Shown here: in pieces, positions 33,227 through 43,107 of the stretch | Numbering within the stretch: position 1 is the first letter of the stretch | How the letters are laid out: every line of letters starts with the position of its first letter | Assembly (NCBI RefSeq): GCF_013155385.1 | Contig: NZ_JABJUQ010000003.1 | Coordinates: forward strand, 1-43,107 | Origin: Bacillus sp. WMMC1349 | Lineage (GTDB): Bacteria > Bacillota > Bacilli > Bacillales > Bacillaceae | Direction: 5' to 3' | Length of the DNA: 43,107 bases | Program-made: the position numbers and the translations under genes | Notes under the pieces: model-generated | Databases searched by the model: none | What the model was told of the DNA's origin: nothing | What the model saw: only the letters and a program-made list of their open reading frames with translations

Positions 33227-33706
33227 TTACGAATGACTTTTCATCAGCATGATCTTACCTTGTTTTTGCTCTATTTTATTGACGTATGCAGATAAAAATT
33301 TGTCATTAATTTGTTCCGGTATGTAACCGATCCGGTCAGCAATAATGTTTTCGATCACCCATACCTTGCGAGTGGCTTTTTCGTACTCCTTGTAGCTTTC
33401 TTGATGGAACTGATTAAGCTGTTTATCGCTTTGTCCGGCCTGTTCAGCTCGATGAATGTTAAGGCGACTATTATATACATTTGAACGGTACTTACGGGCG
33501 TATCTTAATAGATAGATGAGTTCAATTGTTTTGGATTTTAATAATTCAAGAGTCGATTTAAAAATGTCAGCCGGATCAGGTTCATAGGAGAGCGAATGTT
33601 TTTTTCGTTGACCGTTTTCCGAGATGTCGTCAAGCTTGAGGGCCATTTCACAGTATGAGCAGTAATTTGAAGCAAGTTCTGTACCACAGTAGGTGCATGT
33701 TTTCAA
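33227..33706 (-). CDS. Zinc-ribbon/helical protein (second copy)
   Basis: Same 159 residues as 9076-9555. Confidence 0.75.
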   Translation of the reverse strand: MKTCTYCGTELASNYCSYCEMALKLDDISENGQRKKHSLSYEPDPADIFKSTLELLKSKTIELIYLLRYARKYRSNVYNSRLNIHRAEQAGQSDKQLNQFHQESYKEYEKATRKVWVIENIIADRIGYIPEQINDKFLSAYVNKIEQKQGKIMLMKSHS

Positions 33707-33798
33707 TTAAGCTCACTCCTTAATTAAATCTTTTGAATAGCCTTCTAATGTTTTTAGTAATTTCTATTAAAATTCAATTGCTTCCTTTTAACTGGTAT

Positions 33799-34266
33799 TC
33801 AAAAAAATAATTCAAAAATCGGTATATTTAAAAATGATATAAAAATTAGACATCCTATGCCAGATATCGCTAATATACTTCCTATACAAGATAATAAGAA
33901 GTTTAATCCTATTAATATAATAGAGATATAACGCTTTGTAGATTCATGCCACTGTTTACTGAATTCAGCTATAGGTGAAATAATTATATTTAAAGTAAGA
34001 ATCCACCCTGATAATTTAGTAAGGTTTAAAAAAACAACAAGGACATCCTTATCTAACCTATTAAAAGGTATAGTGATCCAGTCGTCACTAAACAAAAAAC
34101 GAAGCCCTCTAAAATTCGTTTCCGGATAAAAGTCTTGAGGTATCTTTATTTCTAATAAAAAAATGATTATAACTATAATCGAAAACCAAGGAAAGATGCT
34201 ATAAATCAACTTTTTTGTTAACCCCTTTGATCCTTGACTCTCACAGAAATAGTTGTTTTCTTTCAT
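33799..34266 (-). CDS. Hypothetical membrane protein (second copy)
   Basis: Same 155 residues as 9648-10115; the sequence just upstream of the start differs by a few bases in an A-run, probably error. Confidence 0.7.
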   Translation of the reverse strand: MKENNYFCESQGSKGLTKKLIYSIFPWFSIIVIIIFLLEIKIPQDFYPETNFRGLRFLFSDDWITIPFNRLDKDVLVVFLNLTKLSGWILTLNIIISPIAEFSKQWHESTKRYISIILIGLNFLLSCIGSILAISGIGCLIFISFLNIPIFELFF

Positions 34267-34308
34267 GTTTTCTCCTCTCTAAAAAAAAACTAACACTCAG
34301 CTATTGCT

Positions 34309-34750
34309 TTAATCATCCTCATCGTCAAAATCCAAGAAGTTATCCTGTGCAAACTGTAAAACTTTCTTATTCTGTATGAACGGTGCTGTCTCTGTCTCCT
34401 CGTTGTCGCCGATCTTTTTGGCCTCATCTTCTTGAGAAGATAGGCGAACAGCTTTAGCTGGTTCCCTTAGAAGTTGTATAGCTATTTGTCCGATAAGGTG
34501 CCGGACTTCCTCACTCTCAAGTTTCTTTTTTTCTCTATAAGTTAAATCATTAGGAAGAGGAACGACAATACTGTTCCTCTTCTTATTGGTGAGCGCTTCT
34601 GTTTCTATGATATTGATAGCCGATCAGCAATTTCGCTTCCAAACTTTCGGCATGTTGCTTTTTTAATTTGTTGATCTTTTTGATAACGACCTCTGGCGTA
34701 TCAACAGGCAATCTGAATTGAATTAAGTCCTTTGTTTTGATTTCTTTCAT
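34309..34750 (-). pseudogene. parR: parR-like gene, error-broken copy
   Basis: Lacks a T near 34616 and a C near 34650 relative to 10159-10602, and has GTTTTG for GGTTTG near 34735. The intact copy should be used. Confidence 0.75.
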
Positions 34751-34765
34751 TGTTTATCATCACCT

Positions 34766-35922
34766 TTATTGGGCAGTTACGGGATTTTCAGACTTTGTTA
34801 ACTTTATTTCCTTGCTTTGGCAGTAGATGTTAGGATTTTGTAGTAGGCCGTGCAATCATCCAAATGCTGTTATCGACTTAGAGAAATTCAAAAGGGAATT
34901 TTTGCATCTTCTTTATTAAGTTCTATTAAATAATTTTTTAGAACAACCGAGCCGCCACCAATATTGTATGCTTTACGGATATCGGGAACATTTCTCCAAA
35001 TGCTTTTAATTAGCTTATATTCTTCGTTGGCAAGTGTAGATAATTCCTCATCTACAATGTCTTTAATGCTTACAGCTTGACCTGCGACATAGATTGTATT
35101 TTTTTCCTCAACGTCAGCATTTGTGATTATTTCAACTAGGTCTCTACGGCTTTTAATGTTGTAACGGTGCTGAGTATACACTTTTTTAATAATGTTATCT
35201 AAAGCTCCAGAAACGCCTTTTTTGATACCATCACTAAATTCGTTATCAACTTGAGCTTCTTTTGTTATGATCGCACTATCAGTTGAAAGGCCACCAATGT
35301 CATTGATTAAAATTGTTTTACCAATGATGCTTTCATCTTTTGTAGATCCATCATTATTAGTTGTAAGATCAATATAAGCTGCAAAGCCTTCAGTGTTAAC
35401 CAAGACATTTTCAAAAGAAATTTCAACAGTTATTCCTTCATAAATAGGAGTGTTTAAAAACGTCACCTTATGATTTCCAGTTCTTATTTTCTTTCGAAAT
35501 GCTTTATTTAATCCCCTTTTCGTTTCATCCATTGGAAGACCTGTAGAGAGTAAATACTTAGCTTTTATGACTTTGTCTTCATCAACTTTAAGATTTTTAG
35601 CAGCATCGAGGGCCAATGTAGTAAGCAACATAATTATTGCTTGATCGTTTTCTGATTTGTCAGTGTCTGGTGTTAATTCTTCATTTACTGTTTGTTTGCT
35701 TGCTAGCTTTCCGACTGCTACTTTTTTGAACATCCTTTTTTAATGAGGTGCTTTTTATTTCAACATGAATAGCGTCTAAAGGGTTTTTTTCCATTTCTAC
35801 AATAGAACGGCTCTTTCTAACTTTGCAACTACATTAGGTATGTAGAGCTGATCTTCGTCTTTAAGGCCTCCTAAATATGCTTTAACTGCATCATTACCAA
35901 TGTCTACACTTGCTAATCTCAT
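34766..35922 (-). pseudogene. parM: parM-like gene, error-broken copy
   Basis: Several one-base changes at both ends (near 34798, 34830, 34880, 34902, 35726, 35812) break the frame that is open at 10618-11772; the central 270 residues are unchanged. Confidence 0.8.
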
Positions 35923-35953
35923 GAATGATTCCTCCTCTTATATTCTTAACTTA

Positions 35954-36010
35954 ATTGTAAACAAAATGTATACATTAGTCAAGTGTTAATGTAAACAAAA
36001 TGTATACATT
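35954..36010 (-). promoter_or_regulatory. parM promoter and direct repeats (second copy)
   Basis: Same TTGACT-17-TACAAT promoter within 21-bp repeats as 11804-11860. Confidence 0.8.
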
Positions 36011-36024
36011 TTCAAAACAATAAA

Positions 36025-37654
36025 AAACCCCTATCAATAGGGGTTTACGAATCTATTAAAAAGGTGTATATTAGTTTTAAAACTTCATACATTTACTAGA
36101 TTTCAAGAAAAATCGTTTTACATAAAAGAAAGAGCGTTGCGCCAACAACACTCTTTCAGATCAGCTAGCCCTTCGAGTTCCCCAACTCGCTAGCTTAATT
36201 GGATAGGTCATAGAAGACCTGTATTCATGTTTTGATAAAGAATATCTGTCCCTATAATAGCAATAAACCCGCTTAAAAACAAGCTTTTTGTACATATTTT
36301 GGACAGTTATTTTTCATCAAAACACGACACTTTTTCCAGTTAAGATGGATGTTGGAACCGCTTGGGCTATGCTCAGGCGGTTTTTCTATTTGTCTAGTAC
36401 GGAGAGCAATGATCTTATCCTCTACGATAAAAAAAAGGTGTCAGGGGGTTAGCTGGAGCCAATTTCAAAAAGTCTAGCGTGTCGGGCGATCTTGCTTCAT
36501 GGATTGTCAGGCAGGGACGGTATGTTTTGTTCCTTTTCGCCATTGGGGAAAAAAGCGTGTACAAGCCATTGTATGCGTGATAAAAGCTATAAAGTAAAAG
36601 GAGGGTTGGACACCATGTCTGTTCGTTCTTTGGACGTACAGAGGGGCTGTGAGATGATCTAGAGATGTTTCTAGTGAAGCTAAGGGAATGGTGCAGTTAA
36701 TAAGCTCACAGGCGAAAGCAAAACGATGAAGCGCTATACATACGGATACCAAACGGATACCTGAACTCGGTATACCGAGTTTGTCAAAGTGCAGTTTTCT
36801 CCCATCGATCAAGGGGGAAAACTGCAACCAGCCGTTTCCAGCCGTTGTCCTAGCCTGGAATCCGAGTTTGCCAAAACCTTAAATCAAAAACAAGGAAAAA
36901 CCAATTATTTTCGTTGATTTTTTCTTAAATTGACATTGTTTTATAAACTTAAATATTAAAAGGTATGGAGTACTCTTAATTTTATTCGGCCTTAGATCTC
37001 CTCAATTTTAAATGATTGGCTTTCAGCTTTTTAGGTAAAAAGGCATAGGATCTCCTTGCAAAATTAGGCCCTGAATAGGTCTTGATTTCATAAGTTGAGG
37101 TGATATAATCGTGGTAATAAGGTGGTAATTTAAAGGTATCAAAACCACCAGATCTATGTAGTGTGGAAGGTGGCACATCAATATTTCTCTAAGGACTCGC
37201 TCGTGACTTCCCTCTTACTACGTGATAAAGAGGGAAGTCACGAGCGAAACAAGAAATATTGATGTGCAGAGAGAGGATAGAATGGTGGTGGTTTTGGTGC
37301 AGTTAGTAAGAGGTGGGGTGGTGAATGAGAGATAAGTTCAAGAGATAAAGTTCAAGTACAGGGGATGAAGAGAGGAGGTTGGGAGTTTTGAGGTGGTCGG
37401 AGGGGTGTAGTGGATACGGTTCATTTTGTGTAGAGAATACCGTGTATGAGAGGTTGGGGTGGATAAGATAGTTTATTTGTGGTCTTTTCCGGGTACTGAA
37501 TTCGTTGTGAAGTACAGTCGTCCTAAGGAAAGGTTTTCCCATATATTTTGGATACGAAGTGAAGAATTACAAATACCACAGCCGTCCATTAGAATAGTTG
37601 TTTAAATGTTTTTGGATACGCTAGGATTCTCGATATAGTGAATGGGCCCCTAAA
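36025..37654. other. Presumed replication region (second copy)
   Basis: Same as 11875-13505 apart from one missing G near 37490. It contains the terminated RNA candidate (36265-36388), the 18-bp palindrome and hairpin (36764-36826), the promoter (37082-37109), the 95-bp dyad (37173-37267) and the G-rich tract. Confidence 0.6.
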
Positions 37655-37655
37655 G

Positions 37656-37671
37656 TGAATAGTACTATTCA
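37656..37671. promoter_or_regulatory. Operator candidate before conjugation operon (second copy)
   Basis: TGAATAGTACTATTCA, as at 13507-13522. Confidence 0.7.
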
Positions 37672-37795
37672 AAAACAAAACAATGGATACATTTTATCGT
37701 GGTATATTTATGGTATGAAATCGGTATGTATTTTTGAAATTATGCTTGCTAAACTAAGGAGGTTGAATATTTTAGAAGTTCGGGGGTCTGTGGAA

Positions 37796-38479
37796 ATGGA
37801 TTATATTTTAAGTGAAAAAAGAAGAAGGGTGGTTGAAGCTATTGATTGTTTCGGTGTTATCACTAGTGTTCAACTAGAGCGTTATTTGAAGGATTTAGGA
37901 GTTATGACAATTTATCGCGCTCGTGCACAAGCCGAAGAACTGGGTTTTGTGGAAACAAAAGTATTTGGTCGGAGAAAGGTTCTTTGTATTACAAAAAAGG
38001 GTTCTGGTTTTATTGGTCGCATTGGTAATGCTGCTAGTAAAGGTTATTCTACATTACAACATGATCTTACAGTGAATGATGTGATTTTTAGCCTTCTGGA
38101 TCGGTATGCAGCTCAAGGCAAAAATTTTGGATTTAAAACTGAAAGAGAATTAATACAAGAGTTGTTTCTTTCGATGAGTGTTGAGCAAACCCAAAAACCT
38201 AATGCTTTACGGCATATAGCTCAGGAGGTACCAGATTTTGTTTTAGTCAATAGTGAACGTCGTTTTGCTTTTGAAGTTGAATTGAGTCGAAAAACAAGTA
38301 CAAGAATTAAAAAGAAAATGTATCAATATAAAAAATCGCTTGAAAACGGCTTGTATGATCGTATTTTTTATATTTGTAAGGAAGATGCAATTAGAAATCA
38401 TATTCAGGCTATTGCTTCATCAGTAGGGGTCAAGGTTTCTTTTATAATGCTAGATGATCTTTTAACTGGGGAGGATTAA
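37796..38479 (+). CDS. MOBC-type candidate relaxase (second copy)
   Basis: Same residues as 13647-14330; the odd AAGGAGG without a normally spaced start codon is also unchanged, so it is not a read error. Confidence 0.72.
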   Translation: MDYILSEKRRRVVEAIDCFGVITSVQLERYLKDLGVMTIYRARAQAEELGFVETKVFGRRKVLCITKKGSGFIGRIGNAASKGYSTLQHDLTVNDVIFSLLDRYAAQGKNFGFKTERELIQELFLSMSVEQTQKPNALRHIAQEVPDFVLVNSERRFAFEVELSRKTSTRIKKKMYQYKKSLENGLYDRIFYICKEDAIRNHIQAIASSVGVKVSFIMLDDLLTGED

Positions 38480-41400
38480 ATGGACTTAAATTTTTCGAGG
38501 GACAAAAATGGAAAGCCAAGTAATGATAATAAAGTTGATTTCACTTCTCTACTTGGTTATGGTGCAATTATTATTGCTACGTTATCTGTAGGTTTAGCGT
38601 TTCTTCCGTCACTTGTGTTAGGGCTTTTAATATTTGGTGTAGCTTATTCTCTAAAACAGGTGGGTAAATTAAAATTGCTATTTTGGCCGTCTGTTGCGGT
38701 TTTAGGTGGAATGCTCTATTTTGCAGGTTGGAAGCATTTATTTCAGTTCATACCGGTTTCATTAAAATTAGCCGGTATGAATAGCCGGTTAGATTATTTT
38801 GAACAGCTAATTAATAATGGTCAGACATTTCATCCAAGTTCTCAAACTTATATTTTCGACTATTGCTCTTTCGATTATCATTGCACGAATCAGTATTGCT
38901 GTGTATGAATTTTTCAAGGGCAAGATTGTTAAACCGAAAGAAGATGTAATCGAGGAATACAGAAAAAGCGGTGATTACGAAAAAATATATCAGAATCGAG
39001 TGAAAATTAATGATAAAGTTCAAGAAAAGTGGCGACAAAATGTATCTAGATCAATAGGAAAGTCTTTGCCAGTCGAAAATATTCTACTTGGTATTGATGA
39101 AAAGAAAAGGCAAGCTGAAATGGCCCTTGAGGAAACAACTAAACACGTTTTGTTTCAGGGAACAACCGGAAGCGGAAAAACAATGGCTATTTTAACTGTG
39201 GCTGAAAGCGCACTTGCTAATTCTCAATCTGTGTTTTTTGTTGATGGGAAAGGTGATCCAAAAACAATTAATCAGTTTAAGAAATTAACAGACATGTATG
39301 GCCGCAAGCTTCATGTTTTTTCGGAAAAAACGCCGCTAAAGTACAACCCAATCCGTCATGGTAACAGGACGAGTATTACTGACCGTATTATGGCGATATT
39401 CGACTGGGAAAACGCCTTTTATAAAAATGAAGCGGAAAACTTTTTGCAAAAAGTAATTCATATGCTGCACGATTTTGATTTAAAGACTGACTTACCGATG
39501 ATCGCCAGACATATGTCTCTCCGATCTGTATATCAGACGTTGATGTCTGATGTTATAGAAGAAGAAGAGATTATTCGGGATAAGATCCCTGTTAAGAAGA
39601 AAAGTAATCCTTCGGATGACATTCTAGGTCTAGATGAATCGGAGGAAGAGATTGAAGATTATGAGGTTCATGAGCGTACTGTGATACGTAAAGTACTTAG
39701 TCCAAGGTCTGCTCTTCACATGGAACGTTTTTTTGGCAAAAGAGAACTCTCTGAGGAAGAAATAGAGGCTTTGACTGACGAAAGCAAGGGTGATCCCGTT
39801 CAAGAACTTGTGCGAAGCATGAAAACACAACTTGAAAAATTGATCTATTCTGAACTTGGTGGGCTGTTAGAAGATGATCCAGAGGGTCTTGATCTTCTTG
39901 AGATTTTGGAAAGAGGAGAATCGGTCATCTTCTCGTTTAACAGCAACATATATTCCGAGTTTATCAAGCGGTTTGCTAGGTTTGTCATTGCGGATTTAGC
40001 CTATAGTGTCACAACTCGATATGCTCAGGATGTCCAGAAAGGCGCTCTTGGTATTTTTGATGAGTTTGGAGCCTATGGGTCTGAAACGATTGTTCACATC
40101 CTAGCACGGGCGCGTAGTGCTGAATTTGGGGCAGCTATCGGTATTCAATCATTAGGTGATTTGTTCATTAACGGACAGGACATTTCAAAACAGGTAATTG
40201 ATAACTGTAACACATTCTTTTTTGGCCGCAGTAATGAAGCTGCTTCTGCGGAAGCCGTCGCTTCCATTATTGGAACTTATAGCGACGTTGACCTGACAAC
40301 TCAGACTGAAAACGTTGGTGGTCCACTAAAAAGAATCGAATTCAAATCAGAAAAAGGTACAACTCGGAAAGTTAAAAAATTCTATGTTCATCCAGACGAA
40401 ATTAAAGACTTGGAAACAGGAGTGTTTGTAGTCGTTAGAAAGGCAGCGAAGGGATTGACGTCTGAAGAGAGACGTAAAATCACTTATTTCCGGAATCCGA
40501 TGAATGGACTGAATCAGAAGAAAGATCCAATTTCGGAGCAAGCCGATCATACTCAAAAGGCAACCCAATTTGAAAGGAGGAGAATAATGGCATTAGGCGC
40601 TTTGAAAGAAAGAGTGTCAAGCATTTTTTCAGACAATAAAATTAAGCGTAGCAAAAAAGAAAGCCGGAAATTGCCGAAGATCCGAAATAGCAAAGGAGCT
40701 GTTGTTCTTGTATGGGCGTTGATCGTTGTTCTTGGAATGTCTGGAATCCTAGCTTTTGGTCGTGCTCAAAATGCCTTGGAAAAATCGAAGGCAACGGAAA
40801 GCGCACTTGCTGCTGTTACTGCAAATCAGGATGAAAACGGGTATGATGCATATCGAAGTCCAAAAATAGAGATTTTTGGAGATCAAGTCGTTGATGAATA
40901 TATGAATATTCCGCGTGACAGCGAACAAAGGAAAGCACGCGAAAAAGCCTTACAAAGCTTTTATGCAGAAGGTTTAACTGTTGATACGATGGGAGACGTT
41001 GGTGGGTATCGACAATTGAATCATAAGACATTGTATGATGTTCATTTTGACAATGACAAAGCTGTTTTGCAGTATCGAGTAGATTATGACAATGTTGCTA
41101 TCCAGCAAAAAGAGCGGGAGGTTGAGAAGAAGAAAGGAAAGAAAAAGAAAAAAGTCAAAGAAAAATACGAGGAAAAGAAACAGACCAGTCGTACTATGCT
41201 GCTTAATGTGCCGATAAGGGCATCAAAAAACGGTTATGCAGTCGTTTCTAACTTATATTTTACTCCGGTTCCGGATGTGAAGACAAAAGGTATTCAAAGT
41301 GAAACAAACCCATTGACCGAGCAATCCGAGGCTCCAATGGAGCAAAAACAGGAAATTGAGAACTGGCTTAAAGATTTCTTCAAAAAATACGCAGATGGGA

Positions 41401-41645
41401 CAATAGATGATCTTAATTATATGATGGAAAAGCCACAGGCTCTAAACGGTCAGCGTTCATTTGTTGGATTGGAAAATACTAAAGTATACCCTTCGGGTAA
41501 AAATGAATTTGTCATAAAAACAAATGTTAAATTTCAGGAAAAAGATATTTCTATTGAAAATACAGAAAGCTTCACAATTTATTTAGAGAAACGTGATGGG
41601 AAGTATTTCGTAAAAAAGATGGAAAACACATTAGGAGGTAAATAA
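38480..41645 (+). pseudogene. Coupling ATPase-ConB fusion, copy broken near its start
   Basis: One extra T near 38854 shifts the frame after residue 125. The remainder, including both Walker motifs and the fusion point (internal ATG at 40587), matches the first copy. The agreement at the fusion point argues against a random read error there. Confidence 0.85.
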
Positions 41646-41647
41646 TT

Positions 41648-41902
41648 ATGATGAACTTTTATTATGTTTTAGGTGCAAGTCTTCCATCATTAGGAGACCT
41701 TAAAACTTGGGTTACAACCGAAGGCGGTAACGCCGTAGCGATTGTTTTAGTATTGTTTGGAGTCTATTACCTATTTAAACAGGACATTGGTAGATTGATT
41801 GGCTTTTTCGTTGCAGGAGCTTTTGTCTTTTTTGCAGTAGGAAATCCGGAACGACTTTTAGGTCAGTTGGCTGAAATTGCTTCAAAAGTTTTTGGGGGGT
41901 AA
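41648..41902 (+). CDS. conC: ConC/TcpD-like (second copy)
   Basis: Same 84 residues as 17498-17752. Confidence 0.8.
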   Translation: MMNFYYVLGASLPSLGDLKTWVTTEGGNAVAIVLVLFGVYYLFKQDIGRLIGFFVAGAFVFFAVGNPERLLGQLAEIASKVFGG

Positions 41903-41905
41903 TAA

Positions 41906-42373
41906 ATGAGAGCGTACAATTACAAAAAAACGATGAACCATCCTATTACTCTATATAAGATTTGGAAATTGAATATACCTGGCGGGTTAAGTTTGGTGCG
42001 AGGAACATTGTTTACAGCGATATTCCTCGCGATGATCGCTTTTCGTGACTTCTTTAATAATATCGGATCAATTATCCCGGGTTTAACACTTGTAATGTAT
42101 ATAGGAATCCCTTATTTATTAAGCGGATTCCTGATCAAACAAAAATACAACGGTAAGAAGATCCATCTTTTTCTCTTTGATTTTGCCAATTATTTTTTAA
42201 GTATATATATGCCAAAACGAAAGTTTGCTAACGATCAAGAGGTTTTATATACGAATGTGGAACAAGTGACCTTTGAAGAAACAATTATAAAGAGAAAGGA
42301 CGGGTATGACGATGAAGTTAAAAACACCGATCAAAAGCTTACACAACAATCTTATGCTGACAAAGTCGGGTGA
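41906..42373 (+). CDS. conD: ConD/TcpE-like (second copy)
   Basis: Same 155 residues as 17756-18223. Confidence 0.82.
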   Translation: MRAYNYKKTMNHPITLYKIWKLNIPGGLSLVRGTLFTAIFLAMIAFRDFFNNIGSIIPGLTLVMYIGIPYLLSGFLIKQKYNGKKIHLFLFDFANYFLSIYMPKRKFANDQEVLYTNVEQVTFEETIIKRKDGYDDEVKNTDQKLTQQSYADKVG

Positions 42374-43107
42374 AATTTATGCTTACTATCGCATTAGCCC
42401 CGTTGTTGTGCCTCAGAGCAATAAAGAAAAAATAGAGGATCACAAAGCGGAGTTCCGGATTCTGTTTAAGGAGTTAGAAAAATATAAAGATATCCACTTA
42501 GAAATGTATCCGCAATATCTTGATTTAGAACAGCGGTTTGGGTCTTTAGAAAAAGACTTTCATCCAAGTACTTTAGAGATTGGCCGTTATTACAATTCCG
42601 AAGCGATAAAGCTTTTAATCAAGAGCTTGGTCGTGTTACTCAACCGGATTTTATTCTTGGGGTTCGCTTAAAAGGAAACTTACTTGAAGGATCAGAAGAC
42701 ATCAAAGGAGTTATAAAAAACGCTTTTACGTCTGTCTCAGACGTTTTAGTAAATCTTTTGGGGATGGAAAGGGAAATGACCGCAGAATTTTTTCAACGGT
42801 TTACTGAGCTTGAAAAAGACCTTTTTCAACTGGTAGCAAGTGTTGGTGGAAGGCGGCTTACAGAAGATCAATTGATATATATAAATCGTTACAACTTTTT
42901 GAGAGACATAGATCATAGTGTTGTTGAAGAGCAAAGAAACGTGGCCAAACAAATATTACTGATGCCATTATTGATCCGACAGAGCCAGGATTCTTAAATC
43001 TCCAAACGACGGAAGGTAAATGTTATATCAGCTTTATTGTAGTCGATGATTCCCTGAAAACATGGAATACTCACACATTTTTCAACGGGCACAAAATTTA
43101 AATTTCC
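42306..43107 (+). pseudogene. conE: conE, 5' part cut by window end and frame-broken
   Basis: Matches the first 268 codons of 18156-20657 but lacks an A near 42619, an A near 42936 and a T near 43051. It stops at the window edge; errors increase toward the contig end. Confidence 0.85.

Larger units (their letters stand above)
24156..43107. repeat. Second pass of the same plasmid
   Basis: Same content as 1-18960. Reading frames agree with the first pass up to about 32300; beyond that, one-base gains and losses break sprT-like, the 78-residue gene, parR, parM, the coupling-protein gene and conE. For genes in 32300-43107 the first-pass versions should be trusted. Confidence 0.93.

Noticed and set aside
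1..43107. Tandem duplication or dimeric plasmid as a biological state
   Set aside because: Differences between copies are one-base indels concentrated at contig ends, as expected from low read depth and an untrimmed circle.
1..43107. CRISPR array, insertion sequence, integrase, tRNA or rRNA genes
   Set aside because: No regular spaced repeats, transposase or tyrosine/serine recombinase motifs, and no tRNA or rRNA sequence noticed; the large repeat is the plasmid itself.

Overview
The window looks like one circular plasmid of about 24.15 kb, read about 1.8 times. Bases 1-18960 return, nearly base for base, at 24156-43107. Wherever a gene is intact in one copy and broken in the other, the break is a one-base indel near a window end (about 1-1600 and about 32300-43107). 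That is the pattern of an untrimmed, poorly polished long-read contig of a circle, not of a biological duplication. Bases about 1600-30000 are the trustworthy part. The host is probably the Bacillus subtilis/pumilus group: there is a Rap-Phr quorum pair, an ICEBs1/Tcp-type conjugation operon, a TxpA/BsrG-like type I toxin, AGGAGG ribosome sites and low GC.

Layout of one unit. (1) 24668-26575 (first copy 513-2423): intergenic hairpins and terminators, then rap-phr on the minus strand. (2) 2482-3533: a secreted, Lys-rich protein whose C-terminus resembles the bacteriocin closticin 574, divergent from a 52-residue two-helix membrane protein that could be its immunity factor. (3) 3683-7311: a leading-region-like block that opens with two large GC-rich stem-loops and carries unknown small proteins, SSB and a lipoprotein staphylococcal-type nuclease. 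(4) 7413-7725: an unannotated type I toxin-antitoxin module. (5) 8013-11772, minus strand: a SprT-like metalloprotease, three unknown genes and a parM-parR type partition operon whose promoter lies inside direct repeats. (6) 11773-13505: 1.7 kb without convincing protein genes but full of hairpins, promoters and a strongly G-rich tract. It is the likely replication region and resembles the Rep-less theta replicon described for pLS20. (7) 13506-24667: the conjugation operon: a MOBC (Replic_Relax) candidate relaxase, a coupling ATPase fused in frame to a ConB/TcpC-like protein, ConC/TcpD, ConD/TcpE, ConE (VirB4), a lipoprotein, ConG (VirB6-like), the CwlT wall hydrolase and a small anchored protein.

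How the parts fit: the MOBC protein and coupling ATPase would process and dock DNA, ConB-E-G and CwlT would form the channel, and SSB with the other leading genes would act on the entering strand. An identical 16-bp palindrome (TGAATAGTACTATTCA) precedes both ssb and the conjugation operon, so the two may be co-regulated, yet no obvious repressor gene is present. ParM-ParR, the toxin and possibly the bacteriocin would keep the plasmid in the population. Functions rest on motifs and family memory; no database search was possible.
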